Assembly (NCBI GenBank): GCA_028023455.1
Contig: JAQFVV010012537.1
Span: 2,358,001-2,422,000, forward strand
DNA from: Epiperipatus broadwayi
Taxonomy: Eukaryota > Onychophora > Udeonychophora > Euonychophora > Peripatidae
Reading direction: 5' to 3'
Length of the DNA stretch: 64,000 bases
The translations under genes were made by a program, and so were the position numbers. Below the pieces are notes generated by a model. It worked only from the letters and a program-made list of their open reading frames with translations. It was not told the origin of the DNA and ran no database searches. The first letter of the stretch is position 1; each line of letters begins with the position of its first letter. Positions 24,230 to 35,345 of the stretch are shown here, one piece after another.

Positions 24230-24358
24230 AATAAAAAGAATTGTCTTGCATTGGTGGTCGAGAGGTCAGCGACTGCCTTACAAGCAGTTGCCCAGGTTGC
24301 GGGTTCGTGTTCCGGCCGATGCTATGACACTTGAAAAAATAAAAAATAAAAAGAATTG
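24230..24358 (+). mobile_element. tRNA-derived SINE (family S1) with 14-bp target duplication
   Basis: The SINE is 24244-24344. It has an A-box-like TGGTCGAGAGG, a B-box-like GGGTTCGTGTTC, and ends CTATGACACTTG plus an A-rich tail. It is flanked by the 14-bp direct repeat AATAAAAAGAATTG at 24230-24243 and 24345-24358. A target duplication and A-rich tail indicate LINE-mediated retroposition. It is one of three copies in the window. Confidence 0.87.
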
Positions 24359-24534
24359 CTGCTGCTTCTAATGGAATACTTCAAATTCTTATAAAACATT
24401 GTACTCGAACTTATATATTCTGCCTTACTAATACTCTGGGAAAAATAAACTTTTGTTGTTATTTTGACCATCTTTATTAGATTTTTTTGTCTTTTGTTTA
24501 TTTTTTCAAAAGTATTACCTTTTAATAATTTTTA

Positions 24535-24840
24535 TTAAACATTCATTAGACTACAGAGTATCCAATAATGAATATTTTTGCAGTGCAGTTTTCACTACAC
24601 CACTCTCATGCAAGGTAGGGAGGGCTTGGTTTCCATCTGCCTTTAACACTTTGTAGAGGGACATGATCATAAACATAAACTAGAAATTATCCAATAATGA
24701 ATAATAGTTCTGCAATTTATTTTCCACTACACCACTCTCATACAAAGTAGGAACTGATTTCTATCCACATTTAACACCTTGTGGAGAGATGTAATAATAA
24801 ATATATGATCGAAGACATGTGAAAAAGCTATATGATCTTG
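24535..24840 (-). repeat. Family B repeat, two tandem partial copies (minus)
   Basis: The segment pair TATCCAATAATGAATA ... CACTACACCACTCTCATGCA ... TTTAACACTTTGTAGAGGGA is present at 24560-24670 and again at 24690-24800. These are two head-to-tail copies. The ribozyme part lies further on in the family and is missing from both units here. They face a plus-strand copy at 24895. Confidence 0.8.
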
Positions 24841-24894
24841 TAGTAATTTGCTATCTATATATACTGAACAATGATAAAAATATGCATAAGAGAT

Positions 24895-25100
24895 TATGGT
24901 CTGGACCAACTGATTAATGCTAGTTCAGCATGAAATGTGCATCTTTGGAATCACATCTTTTTTACATGACTTTAGTCATATGTTTATGATTACATCTCAA
25001 CACAAGATTATAAAAGTATATAAAAAAAACAGTCCCTCTTGCATGAGAGTGGCATAGTGAAAATTACAGTGAAAAAATATTATTCAATTTTACCTTTTTC
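24895..25100 (+). repeat. Family B repeat, plus copy with hammerhead core
   Basis: It starts with GGTCTGGACCAACTGATT, carries the ribozyme core (separate entry), then runs through CATATGTTTATGATTACATC to CCTCTTGCATGAGAGTGGC and ATTATTCAATT. These are the reverse complements of the minus copies at 24535-24840, so the locus is a head-to-head inverted dimer. Confidence 0.82.
24904..24950 (+). ncRNA. Hammerhead ribozyme-like core, family B type (near-intact)
   Basis: CTGATTA is at 24910-24916. Stem II ATGCT/AGCAT follows with a short loop (24917-24931). GAAA is at 24932-24935. Stem III is ATG-TG-CAT (24935-24942) and position 17 is C at 24943, so predicted cleavage is after 24943. Stem I would be CCAA (24906-24909) with TT(T)GG (24944-24948), one U bulged. 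The only core deviation is CTGATTA for CTGATGA. Other family copies at 37.5, 53.1, 59.6 and 60.6 kb keep CTGATGA or a one-base variant. Type I hammerheads with very short stem III are known from Penelope-like elements and some animal satellites. Confidence 0.62.
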
Positions 25101-25855
25101 TTTTTTTTTTAAAAAAAAGCTCACTAATTCCTTTTTTCTTCCATCTCACTTTAGTCCATATTACAATTAACTTGAATATATGTTTTATAATTGTATCACT
25201 TTAAAAATCAGACTTCCTTTTTTACAATTTTTTTTTAGTTCCAAACATGAGTATTTTATTGTTTTTACTCATGTAATTTTTTTTCTTGCTTTTGATTCAT
25301 ATATTAAAAGGTTTTATTCATTTCCTTTTCATTCTATTTTTACTCAAGCCTTTCTATACTTCTTTACAGTTAATTTTTTATACTAAATTACTTAAAAATT
25401 AATCTTATAGCTAAATCTTTTTTATTACTTAATCATTTCTGTTTTGAGTAAAAAAAAACATTGACAAAAAAAAAGTACTAAATGTACATTTCGAAGGCTT
25501 ATAATCTACTGAAGATATGTTAGTTGTTAAATTAAAACAAAATTAATAAATTGATTGTTAAAATTTAAAAAAAGGAATAAATTCTGATAAATTTCATTAA
25601 AAAGCTTTATTTAATTTTTTAAAAAATTTATATTATAACATAGGAGAAGCAATGAGACACTTTTAACATTGTCGTCCTTTGGTTCATCAATGTGTTTCTT
25701 TTTGTCCGCAGTTTTTTTTTTTTTTAGTAAATTGTCATAATAATAAAAATTTGGGACCTTTGCTGTGAAAAAGTTAATTACAATATTTACAGTTTTTTTG
25801 GGGATTAACTTATTAATAGAAAAATAAAAAATAAATATAAATACAATATTTACAC

Positions 25856-25923
25856 TCTATTCATGTTGGCAGCTACAATCATATCACGACCATTAATGCA
25901 CAATTTTCGGGAGGGCAGGATCC
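25856..25923 (-). other. Candidate small coding exon, unidentified gene
   Basis: On the minus strand an AG at 25924-25925 is followed by an open stretch that reads ILPSRKLCINGRD and MIVAANMNR. A GTGTAA splice-donor-like sequence comes next, starting at 25855. The segment is much less AT-rich than its surroundings. No protein family was recognised. The acceptor lacks a good pyrimidine tract. Splicing is inference only. Confidence 0.22.
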
Positions 25924-26352
25924 CTTATGAAAATAATATTCTGCATCACATTCTGTGATAAGAAGGTTTCAAATATTTATCATTATGACAATTTACTAAC
26001 TACTGACAAAAAATAAAATGTAAATATTAAATAAGATGTTTCCTACCAGGTGTTTTTTATGAAAACATTTTTTTGGAGGCCCTGAAACTGTATATTTATC
26101 AAAAATACTGCCTGCTATCTTGGTTTACTTAAAAACTCACAAGTATATATAAAAAAGTTATTTTCTAAAAACAGTTAAAATATTCATTATAATTAAAAGT
26201 TAAAATTTTTGCTGTAAGATAATCATTAAAAAAAACTAATTAAAGCAGAAAAGTAATGTTACAAATGAGCAGGATTTCTCTGATTTAAAATTTTTGATCC
26301 AAATTATTATTATTTTTTATTGTATGGTTAGGATAATTGTTTTTTTTTTTTT

Positions 26353-26715
26353 TTAAAATTGAAGTCTCCATTCCATCTCATCTCTTTGAAACATAGGAAT
26401 AAAAATTTCTAAAAAAGGCAAATGGCTTTTGTAATATATTTTTGATCGGTTCTTTCTAAAAAATGACAAATGACCCATGATAGATTTGTGGCTAAACCAG
26501 CTCCTTTCAATTGGCTCAGGCCATAATCTCTTATTATGCAAATCTTCATTTTTTTTTTTAGAATTTATTAATATCAAATACCTCATTTCTTGCACTAACA
26601 CATGAAGTATCATACTATGAAGCGTAAAGTTCCTTGGATTGACTTCAGTTTCAGCATTTCTAGCACTTAAGCTTTTTATGAACTTATTCATTATTATTTT
26701 TGTATTTAACATCAT
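26353..26715 (-). other. Unrecognised 120-aa ORF
   Basis: The translation contains KKKNEDLHNKRLWPEP and FRKNRSKIYYKSHLPFLEIF. That order loosely recalls the N-terminal region of Harbinger-type nucleases (a KRR-W-P box followed by L...L), but no diagnostic residues are present. It is best regarded as an unassigned ORF, possibly a transposase remnant. Confidence 0.2.
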
Positions 26716-28384
26716 TCCCTTTAGAGAAATAAGTTAATGATTATTACTAATTTAATGGTTCTCAATCTGTGGGGCATCCCTATAGGGGAGTGCATAAAAT
26801 AAAAGAGCAGGTGCAAAAACATGAAAAAAAAAATTGAAAAAAAAACCTCAACTAATTATTGATACCAAAATAAAAAAGATACATTCTATTAATCAATAAA
26901 TCAATAGTATTCTGTCCTATGGCAGATCCAGAGAACAGTCACATCACCAACTCATCAATTTCTCCATTCCACTCTCTTCATTACCCAGTTCTTCAATTCC
27001 ATTTAATTCTTTCCAATTCTTATAATAATCAAGAATGTCAATCTTTTCTGTTCTTTCTTCTTGATTCCATTCATCATTCACTCCAAAACACATTTCATTA
27101 AAGTATACTTTCTTCTTAATATGTGTCCAATCCATCCACTATTTTTCACCAGATGCATTTAATGTAAGTTTAAATAAATCTTTGAATATTAGACAGTAGA
27201 AAGCAGTGGTAATTAAACTCCCAGTCTAGTTTAGCAACTGAGATTAGCTAGTAAATACTAACAATGTCACATGATCTCTCATCAGTGTACTCATTTCCAG
27301 AGAGCAATCATCTTTTTTCTAATGTAGAGCCATCTATTGTAAACTCGAGTGCCCAGTGACACCAGTTGATAGAGAGTAATTGAATCTCAATTTCCTGACA
27401 CTTTCTGATTTTTTCCTATATCAATGAAGACAGCCATTTAATCAAAAACTAAGATACTTATGCATTTAGTATCTATCTTTTGTTACTTTATATTGTTTGA
27501 GCTAATATTTTGAAATATAAAAAATGCTAAAGTTTTAAATCCAGATTAGCTTGTTTATGTGGTTATATATATCTGATATCACATCGAATTTTATGTATTT
27601 CAGAAGCCTAAGTTTTATAACATTTATAGGCTTCTTTCTACTTTTAGGCTAGGAAAGTTAATACTTGCAACAATATCATATAATTTTCTCTTCAGCTTAT
27701 TCATATGCTATCAAGAGTAATTATCTTCACTCTACTCTAGAGTTATTTACTATAATCTTAAGTGATCAATATAAAAGAATTGAATATTTATACGCATATC
27801 CAAGTACCACCTTTACTTTTTGTATTTTTCAAGCAAATGTATTGACATTCAAATACCTTGGGAATTTGGATTTTATATCAGTTTGTTGGTATAGTTAGTT
27901 ATTACTTCTGAGATTAGTATAGCAACTATATATTTTAAAGAACTCAGTTATAGATTATTATCTATTCTACCTCAATAACTAAATATTATAATAAATGGTT
28001 GTAATATAAGAAATATAGTGAACTATGGTTTCTAATGCAAATGTAGTATACAAGCAGGGATGCTTTGTTTTAAAAAGTGTTACCTTAACTACCATAATTA
28101 AATGTTTCTTCAATTGCTTGCAATCTTTATAATACAATGAATTTTAATAATGTAATATTTTAGAAAAAAATATGATGTAGATGTAAAATTGTAATGCTAG
28201 AATTAAGTGTGTTTATGAGAATGGAAATAATGGTGAACTACCATTGACAATAAAATGTTATCAGTTGCTTAGGGACAGTACATTATTCCCATTCACCTGG
28301 GGTGCAAAACTCAACATGCATGCAAGTTCACAATACACCACTGAAGTGAGAGTAGATGCCACAATACCATCTGTAAGACATACT

Positions 28385-28820
28385 GAAAAAACTACAACTA
28401 GATTCACCACAAAGTGTTCTTGACTAATGTTGATACTATCTTAGAAAACTATAATTAGATTTGTGACAGTGTATACTTGACAAATGCTTATAACATGTTA
28501 TTAGTAATAACAAAGTATGTCCATATGATGATACTATGTCATCAGTAAATTATATAAATGTTAAAACTATAATCAGATTCATGGAAAAAAATTATTGACT
28601 GATGCTAATACTATGTCATAAATAAATTATATACTATGAAAACTGCAGTCTAGTATATGTCAAAGTATAGATGACTGATGCTTTTATCATATTAGTAAAC
28701 TATATATTGTTAAACTATAATCAGATTTATGACAAAATATAATTGTCTAGTGATGATATTATGTTAACAGTAAACTATATACTTTGAAAACTACCATTAG
28801 ATTCGTATGTCAATGCTTTA
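28385..28820. repeat. Diverged minisatellite, about 80-bp unit, about 5-6 copies
   Basis: Successive units repeat AACTATAATCAGATTTATGA, then TTGACTGATGCTAATACTAT, then ATCAGTAAACTATATA, with insertions and substitutions. Starts are visible near 28395, 28450, 28565, 28640, 28708 and 28790. The strong divergence between units indicates an old array. Confidence 0.75.
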
Positions 28821-29582
28821 TGTTCAGTGCTATTTATTGCAATATTGAACAATCATTTCTCCTTCTGTTCATATATATATGTCAACAAAAGCATATTATA
28901 TTTAAAGATAGAGATTATTAAAAAAAAAAAAGTATTTATTCTATCTATAAAATAAAAATCCGGTTAAATTTGAAATTATTGAATATTATTAAAAGAAGCG
29001 GTGGGGGGGGGGTATAAAGAAACTACCCCCTAATAATATATTCCAAAAACGAATAATTCACTTGATAAAAGAGTGAATAATCTATGCATATTAAATCCAG
29101 CCTATTTTATATTTTAATTTTGAGAAAACACTTTATTGTATTTATTTTTAAAATAGGATGTTCCATAGCATTCATTTAATTTTACAGAAGACTTTTAAAG
29201 CCATTTGGCATCTGCATTTAAAATGAAAAAAGGAAGCAGATGGCTTGAACGGGGAGAGGTGTTTACATATAAACATATTAAATGTCAAGTATTCTTAACG
29301 CCTTAAGACAACACAGACTGGCAATTAAATGAAGTCTTATTATGCATTTCTGACACCTGTTGACACGAATTACTTAAAACAAATTACTTAATTTGAATTT
29401 TAAGGTGATTAAAACTAAGATCTGGTTAATTATAATAGTACAGGTATATTGTCACACAAATTACTACTTTGAGTTATTCTATATTTCAATGATAATTCTT
29501 TTATTTGTGCTAACTATGAGAAAAAGCAGGAAAAAAAGAGAAAGGCTTCCTTATTTAAAGTGTAATATTTTGCATTTTTCAG
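28821..29582. other. AT-rich intergenic DNA with a G-run
   Basis: It contains a run of ten G at about 29003-29012. A slightly GC-richer patch occurs at 29200-29265. No gene or repeat was recognised upstream of the candidate exon at 29583. Confidence 0.4.
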
Positions 29583-29680
29583 GCCTGTCACATTTTGTTT
29601 ATAATTTGACTTTTGAAGACAATGTGATTCAATGTGGAATTACTGGTGTCGCTAAAAAGTCGTTAGAAAGATTACATTAA
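29583..29680 (+). other. Candidate terminal coding exon, unidentified gene
   Basis: A good acceptor with a pyrimidine-rich tract (ATTTTGCATTTTTCAG, ending at 29582) precedes an open stretch. It reads LSHFVYNLTFEDN, then VIQCGITGVAKKSL, then ERLH and a stop at 29678-29680. The frame also stays open upstream to 29393, but there it is low-complexity. The text looks like the C-terminus of a soluble protein, but I do not recognise the family. No convincing polyadenylation signal was noted just downstream. It could be a real last exon or chance. Confidence 0.3.
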
Positions 29681-29788
29681 ATCAAAATGTTTTATTTAGT
29701 ATATAATCTAAACAATGTGTTTTCTTAAATTAACATCAATTATTGTCACATGAAAATATAATGTATAAGTTGTGAGGTGATTTTAAGG

Positions 29789-29923
29789 CTATCTTTTTTT
29801 TTTTTTTTCATATGTCATGGCGTCGGCCGGGACGCGAACCCACAACCGTCTGCAACCAAGTACTTGCTTGCATGGTGGCTGCGATACCTCTCGGCTAACA
29901 ACGCAAGACAGGCTATCTTTTTT
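29789..29923 (-). mobile_element. tRNA-derived SINE (family S1, minus) with 14-bp target duplication
   Basis: On the minus strand the SINE runs from about 29909 to 29803. It has TTAGCCGAGAGGTATCG as A-box region, GGGTTCGCGTCCCGG as B box, and ATGACATATG followed by a poly(A) tract. The direct repeat AGGCTATCTTTTTT is found at 29910-29923 and again at 29786-29799, next to the tail. The strong B box and intact duplication suggest a recent insertion. It is the best preserved of the three S1 copies. Confidence 0.87.
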
Positions 29924-30369
29924 CTAAGCTATCCTGATCCTTGATCATAACCTGAAAGATTTAAATATATCACAAACTATTGCAGTCATACCTCATTGCT
30001 TACAATCAAAAGTAAGTTTCATAATATCATATGCATTTTCATATTCTTAAGAGAGAGTTTTTACTAAAAGTTCCCTCAATGGCTATAACCAGTATCTGGT
30101 ACAAGAAGAAATTTTCATAAGCCTTAATTTTATAGCATTTTAAAAATTAAATGTGTCCAGCCATTTCAGTACCTCCCCTAAATATAATGGTATTTTGAAA
30201 AAATCAAATTAGTTAGAAAAGTGCTTGCATAATGTAAGTTTTATGCCCCTTTCTAAGTTTAATAGTTTTTAAAATGTTTATAGTCTAAATATAAGTAGTT
30301 TTTTTTCATATTTAATAATCTATGGTTATTTTTTTTTACTACTTTTTTATGCAAATATTATAATTTTTA
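29924..30369. other. AT-rich intergenic DNA, nothing recognised
   Basis: No gene or shared repeat seen between the SINE and the hAT miniature element. Confidence 0.4.
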
Positions 30370-30655
30370 TTGTAAATCAGTGGTAGTCAACCTAGGCCAA
30401 ATCACCCACTAGTGGGCATTTCAGTCTTCATGGGGGCGGAAGAGGTTTTGTTCAACATTGAAGCACTTTTTTTAAAAAAAATTTAATTGACGTTTTAAAA
30501 AAAATCATAAAGATTTATATGCCTTAGCTTGTTGTAACTCTGCTTTATAAATCACCATTACTATGGAGCTGGTAGGTGGTTAGAAAATTTTACTACTAAT
30601 AGAGATACAAAAGTAGACAGTAGGTATTAAAATATTGACTATCCCTATTGTAAAT
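30370..30655. mobile_element. hAT-type miniature transposon with 8-bp target duplication
   Basis: The element is 30378-30647 (270 bp). It starts CAGTGGTAGTCAACCT and ends ATTGACTATCCCTA, whose complement is TAGGGATAGTCAAT, giving about 13-bp imperfect inverted ends of hAT type. A perfect 8-bp duplication TTGTAAAT flanks it at 30370-30377 and 30648-30655. It has no coding capacity. It is distinct from the hAT derivative at 14582-15069. Confidence 0.88.
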
Positions 30656-32374
30656 AATGATTACAATAAAAAGCAAATTTATTTTATTATAATAACTAAT
30701 GTAAATAAATCAATTATTTTATATAGCACAAAGTTTTATAAACTGTAATAGCTAAACAGCATTAAGCTGTTGCACATGCGCTTTGCAGATTTTTACTATA
30801 AATGACTGAATACAAACACTTCAAACACATGATAAAGTCTTTGGGAAAAGATAGAATGGCCGGCCATCGGATTTCAGTTTAAAGCTTTTCTAAACAAAAG
30901 TAATCTTATTTCTCTAATTTTTGTGATACTAAGGATTTATATATATAAATATTATAAAACTAATTATAAACAATGATCATAATATAAAAAAATCAAATTT
31001 GGAATGATTATTATATAAAACAAATACTTTTCTTGAGAACAATATAAGATACCACTTCTAGCATCTACATTATAAAACTATGTTGTTGCTGTTCAGTTTA
31101 TACACTTTTTACAATGCAATAATTTATTCTTAATTTACAAAATCTTAGTTTTTTTTATAATTATATATAGTTTAAATACTATATGTTATTTATATTATGT
31201 GTTCACATATATTTACATGTTCTAATTCTGAAAAAAACTTCTGGTCAGTTGAAACTGTTAGAAGGTTTTGTCATGTTAAGAATAAACTATTGCATTATAA
31301 AAAGTGTATAAAAAGTATTTGTTTAATTATTATATATCACTTTCACCCAAAATATAGACTTAAAAATTATATTAAAGATTAATATATCACTTATTATTAA
31401 TTATACACCATGGTTTTATTCATTTATTGATATTAAGAAGGGGTATATTAATTTTTATTATAATTTAAAGCATATTTGGATTAAAAATCGTATAATTTCT
31501 AACCCCATAACAATAATTATTTAAAATTAAATGTAATTATTTGAAATTGATGGCCAACACTAAATGTGCATATGAAATGCAGCCTTGTGATAGCATATAA
31601 TAGAAAAAAATTCTGAATAGTAAATATGTTTGAAAAGTTATTATAACTTAGGGTAGTAAAATGGCTAGTTCAGTTTAAATGCATCTTAAGGATTTCTTGA
31701 TAACCTAATTAAATTGCGATACTAGATGATAGAAAAGTACAGAACAGTGATTTGTTTTGAAAAGAATAATTGAGGTCAACTGAAGAGGCTAGTGTAGTCT
31801 AAATGCATTGCAAGATTGTTTGTCTCCAATTTCTTTATTAATATGTATCAAATGTAAGGTTGTTAAATAATAGTTTTCAAATATAAATAAAGATATAAAT
31901 AAAAAAGTCAGATACTACATTTAATAAATTATTCAAAATAGTATAAAGCAATTTAGAATTAAAAGAATAAAATCAAAACTTTTTAAATATTTATTTAATA
32001 GAAATTTACAATAAGCACAAGTTTTTTTTATTTGTTTGAACATATAATATAAAATCTTAGACAAACAATACATGCCCCATTGAAAAGAGAATAAAAAATT
32101 ACCAAGTGATTAGAAAGAAAAAAACAAATGTATCTAAAATAGCAGACCATGTATGAACCAACCAATATATATTTGATCTTGAAACATTAAAATATTGGAT
32201 AGAGAAGAAAAACTACAAAGAACAATTTAAAAAGCTGCTCACATGAGAATGGCAAATAACTCCATAAGTCAACCATAATGTCTGGAAAACGTTCATTAAT
32301 CTTGCTTCCAAAAAAGTGGACAAATCACTGGGAATTGTTTAGATAAATATATGAAATTTTCACTAAATTAATTA
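30656..32374. other. AT-rich intergenic DNA, nothing recognised
   Basis: One short GC-rich patch, ATGGCCGGCCATCGGATT near 30857, is unexplained. The ORF at 31197-31382 has no domain. Confidence 0.4.
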
Positions 32375-32450
32375 GTTACTTAGAGCATCACCTTAAATTC
32401 AGTACTCATGAATCTAAAGGTCTTTGGTTCAATTCTTATTCATATATACT
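32375..32450 (+). mobile_element. tRNA-like SINE head (family S2), fragment
   Basis: GTTACTTAGAGCATCACC, then GAATCTAAAGGTCTTTGG and a B-box-like GGTTCAATTCTTA, resemble a degenerate tRNA gene with A and B boxes. Related heads are at 35208-35345 (minus), 42185-42270 (+) and 52860-52950 (minus). It directly precedes a long foldback at 32440. Confidence 0.5.
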
Positions 32451-32675
32451 AATTTTTTTATCATCTCCTCTTATACACTTTAATGCAATCTTTTTTATAT
32501 AATTCCTTATTTATTTTGCTTACAGTTTAGACTGTCCTGCAGTCTTCATCACATTAACTTCATTTGAAGACTGAAGGACAGTTGAAACTGTAAGAGAAAT
32601 AAAGAAATTATATAAAAAAGATTGCATTAAAGTTGTACAAGGAGATGATAAATTTTTTATAATAAATATGAATAT
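32440..32675. repeat. Long hairpin (foldback), about 105-bp arms
   Basis: The left arm includes TTATCATCTCCTCTTATACA, then GCAATCTTTTTTATATAATT, and ACTGTCCTGCAGTCTTCA. It is repeated inverted on the right (TGAAGACTGAAGGACAGT, ATTATATAAAAAAGATTGC, GGAGATGATAAA). The loop is only about 20 bp. Transcribed, it would form a long near-perfect hairpin. Origin unclear; it may be two SINE 3' ends meeting head to head. Confidence 0.75.
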
Positions 32676-34624
32676 ATGAAGAGAAATGCAAAAAAAGTAA
32701 AAGAAAAGATATAAGAATATTCAATTCTTATTACCGTCTCTTGTCAAATCAGCAACATATAAAGAAGGGAGAAAAACAATATCACTTGAAATGTGTTTGT
32801 ATATTAACTTGTGTGCTGTATCTAACAGTTAAGAATACTTTAAGAGTTCAAATAAGTTTGAATTTTGTAAAAACATTAACAATTAATATTAGATGATCAA
32901 AATAATCCAAAACAGAATTACAACTAAAATACTATCAGCACAAACTTTCAGATAAATAATACATACATCAATTTATAAATCAATTGTGATGGAACATCCA
33001 TCCATTATTGGTTTTCAATAAATCTTATCAAACCTGGTACAAGGAAGAATGCTGAAATCATGATCATGTAATTGAATGTAAGGTTATGGGTTCAATTTAA
33101 ATGGGACTTGGTTATAAAGTATATTAACAATATTATGAGAAATCTTATAGAAGAATATATTAAATAGGAACTAAATATCAATTTAAAAAGACAGATTGTT
33201 TGATAACAAATGAAAGTAATTAATCTCTGATGTGAAACCAATATAAAAATGGATAGTTTCTAATATTTATGATCAATCATTGAAGAAAGGCATAATCAAA
33301 AGTAGAAATCTATAGAAGAATTGTTAAAATGATGCAAACAATAGAAATAGTCCAGTTTTTTTTTTTTTTGAATAGCAATATAATGATAAAATGAAAAGTA
33401 CTTACATTTGATACTCTGGTACAGGGTATACTGTTACACAAAGTGAAGAGGTGTATGATAACTGAGAAAAAAAATAAAGGTTGTTGGCATTAGAAGTGAA
33501 TAAAATATCAATCAGAAGATTAAGACTGAAGAAACAGATAAAACAAGAGATCAGAGAAGTGAATGAAATGAAATGTGCAAACACATGTTAAAAAATAAAA
33601 ATTTGAATGATAATGTCAATGTTAGAAGAATGACTAAGAACAAAATATCAAGAATGATTGATTGGAAAGTAGAACAAAAGAGCAGGAAGATCAATAAATT
33701 GATAAAAATAAAAAATAATAATATGGAAAAGAATGGTATGTCAGTGATAAATAATAACTGGAAACTGAGGGAGAATAAATATACAGTAGTGAAAAAATCC
33801 TTAACAGTGAAAAAATCTTGAAAGTGAAATGGTTTTTCAATCAAAATAAAGGTTTTAAGTAAGTATTGCATTGGTAGAAGTATTGACCTTCTACTACAGT
33901 GTATGGATCTTTCCAGTTATCTTTTCTTCTATAATAATAAAACAACCTTTTGATCTCATCAGTAATGTCATTTCAAATGCTGACTATTATATCTGTTTAT
34001 CCCCAAGAATACCTATTTGACTTTGTTTTGTTGCCACTTGGAGTCTTTGTGTAACTTCTAAATTTAAAAACTCATGTTTTATTAATCACCACTAAATATA
34101 TTAATTATAAACTTTTTAAAGTACCAACTTACAGTTTCTTCAAAAATAATTCGAAGCCTACAAAATATTTCTATTCATTTCACTTTATTTTGTTTGGCAG
34201 ATTCTAGCTTACTTAAATAAATATAAATATTCAATCCTTTAAGTTTTTGCATTCATAACAATCTCCAGGTCTGTTAAATATCAGTTTTACTAAAATTTAT
34301 TCTCAGATCTGCTTTCAAACTGATTAAATTAACTTTGCAAATTTTGAACATATCAAATTCGTATGGAAATGTAAGATAATTTAAAAAGATAAATTACTAT
34401 CAAATTTTTTTAAAAAGATATAATCCTATCTAATAATTAATTTATTAATAAAAAAATAAGAAAATTGACACTTAATTGCTTATAACACTTTTGTCCTTCA
34501 TTTATTACTAGAAAAACAAAAACTTTTGTGTTCGGGCTAATCCGTAAGTACCAAATTTGATAGCATTTTTATAAAAATAATAACTCCATTATTCCTTTTC
34601 AATTTTCTGTTATCAGCAGTGTGC
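32676..34624. other. AT-rich intergenic DNA, nothing recognised
   Basis: ORFs at 33402-33871 on both strands overlap and are low-complexity; neither has a domain. A short tRNA-head-like text is visible around 33060-33110 but is too degraded to annotate. Confidence 0.4.
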
Positions 34625-34785
34625 TCTTTTTCTTTCACTACAGTTATGCCACCTAATGTAAACTTTAGTAACTAATAAATGCCTGATGATAGTGCTTAAT
34701 AAATTCCTATCCACTGCTGTCTATTAGATACTAAAGCTTACAAATAGTGATATAACTGTGGTAAAAGAAAAGTGTGGAAAGTGGA
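34625..34785. repeat. Short foldback repeat
   Basis: TTTCTTTCACTACAGTTATG at about 34629 and ATAACTGTGGTAAAAGAAAA at about 34751 are inverted copies, with further pairing toward the centre (AAACTTTAGTA with TACTAAAGCTT). The middle text AGTGCTTAATAAATTCCTAT is related to 48718-48740, a diverged family A copy, so this may be an old family A foldback. Confidence 0.6.
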
Positions 34786-35207
34786 GTCATGTGATAGGAC
34801 CATTAATTTTTGTGTGTTTTTAAAAGGTATTAATCAAAGTGTTTGGAAGATATCAAAAAACTTTTTCTTTAGAAATAAGGCCTAAATATATTAAAAGTCC
34901 AAATTTATTACAAATTAGTTTATTTAGTACTCTTAGATAGTTCACAATTTTAAACCTAGTTTCAAATTATTTTTATTTCTTTGGCTAAGCTAAATATATC
35001 GTCCTTTTTAATCCTTACTCCTTTCTCTTGATTTTTTTTCTTTTTGCAAACATCTTATAAACGATAGTTATATATTGGAGTACTTTCATCATTTAGTTGA
35101 ATTGTTAATTATTTTTTTTAAAATCAAACTTTACTTATATTTTTCCAAATAAATTTAACTATTAACAATAAAACACAAGGTAATGTAAAAGAAAATGTTT
35201 AAAAATA
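34786..35207. other. AT-rich intergenic DNA, nothing recognised
   Basis: No gene or repeat recognised. Confidence 0.4.
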
Positions 35208-35345
35208 TTTCTTTCTCTTCTTCAGGGATTGTTGCCTAGCATGGGGATTGAATCCGTAACCTTTAGATTCACAAATACTAATTTAAACTGGTGCTCTAGC
35301 ATATTAAACTATTTTGTCAAAGTCTAGTTAAGTTCAGCATTCAAT
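35208..35345 (-). mobile_element. tRNA-derived SINE (family S2)
   Basis: On the minus strand a tRNA-like head (ATAGTTTAATATGCTAGAGC and the B-box-like GGATTCAATCCCCA) is followed by a body with CAATCCCTGAAGAAGAG. The same head-to-body order occurs at 52505-52950 (minus), where another element has inserted. No target duplication was established. Confidence 0.65.

Larger units (their letters stand above)
25101..28384. other. AT-rich intergenic DNA with isolated weak signals
   Basis: Mostly featureless. It contains a candidate small exon (25856-25923, separate entry), an unrecognised ORF (26353-26715, separate entry) and, at 26757-26800, the text GGTTCTCAATCTGTGGGGC. That text resembles one end of a hAT-type miniature element, but no second end was found. 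Confidence 0.4.

Noticed and set aside
24244-24344. Functional tRNA gene
   Set aside because: The boxes are tRNA-like, but the arms do not fold as a tRNA. Three copies share a tail and two have target duplications, so these are SINEs.
28385-28820. CRISPR array
   Set aside because: Units are contiguous and diverged without unique spacers, and the genome is eukaryotic.
32555-32610. CTGAAGGACAGTTGAAAC as a hammerhead core
   Set aside because: The CTGANGA box is not met (CTGAAGG) and stem II cannot form.
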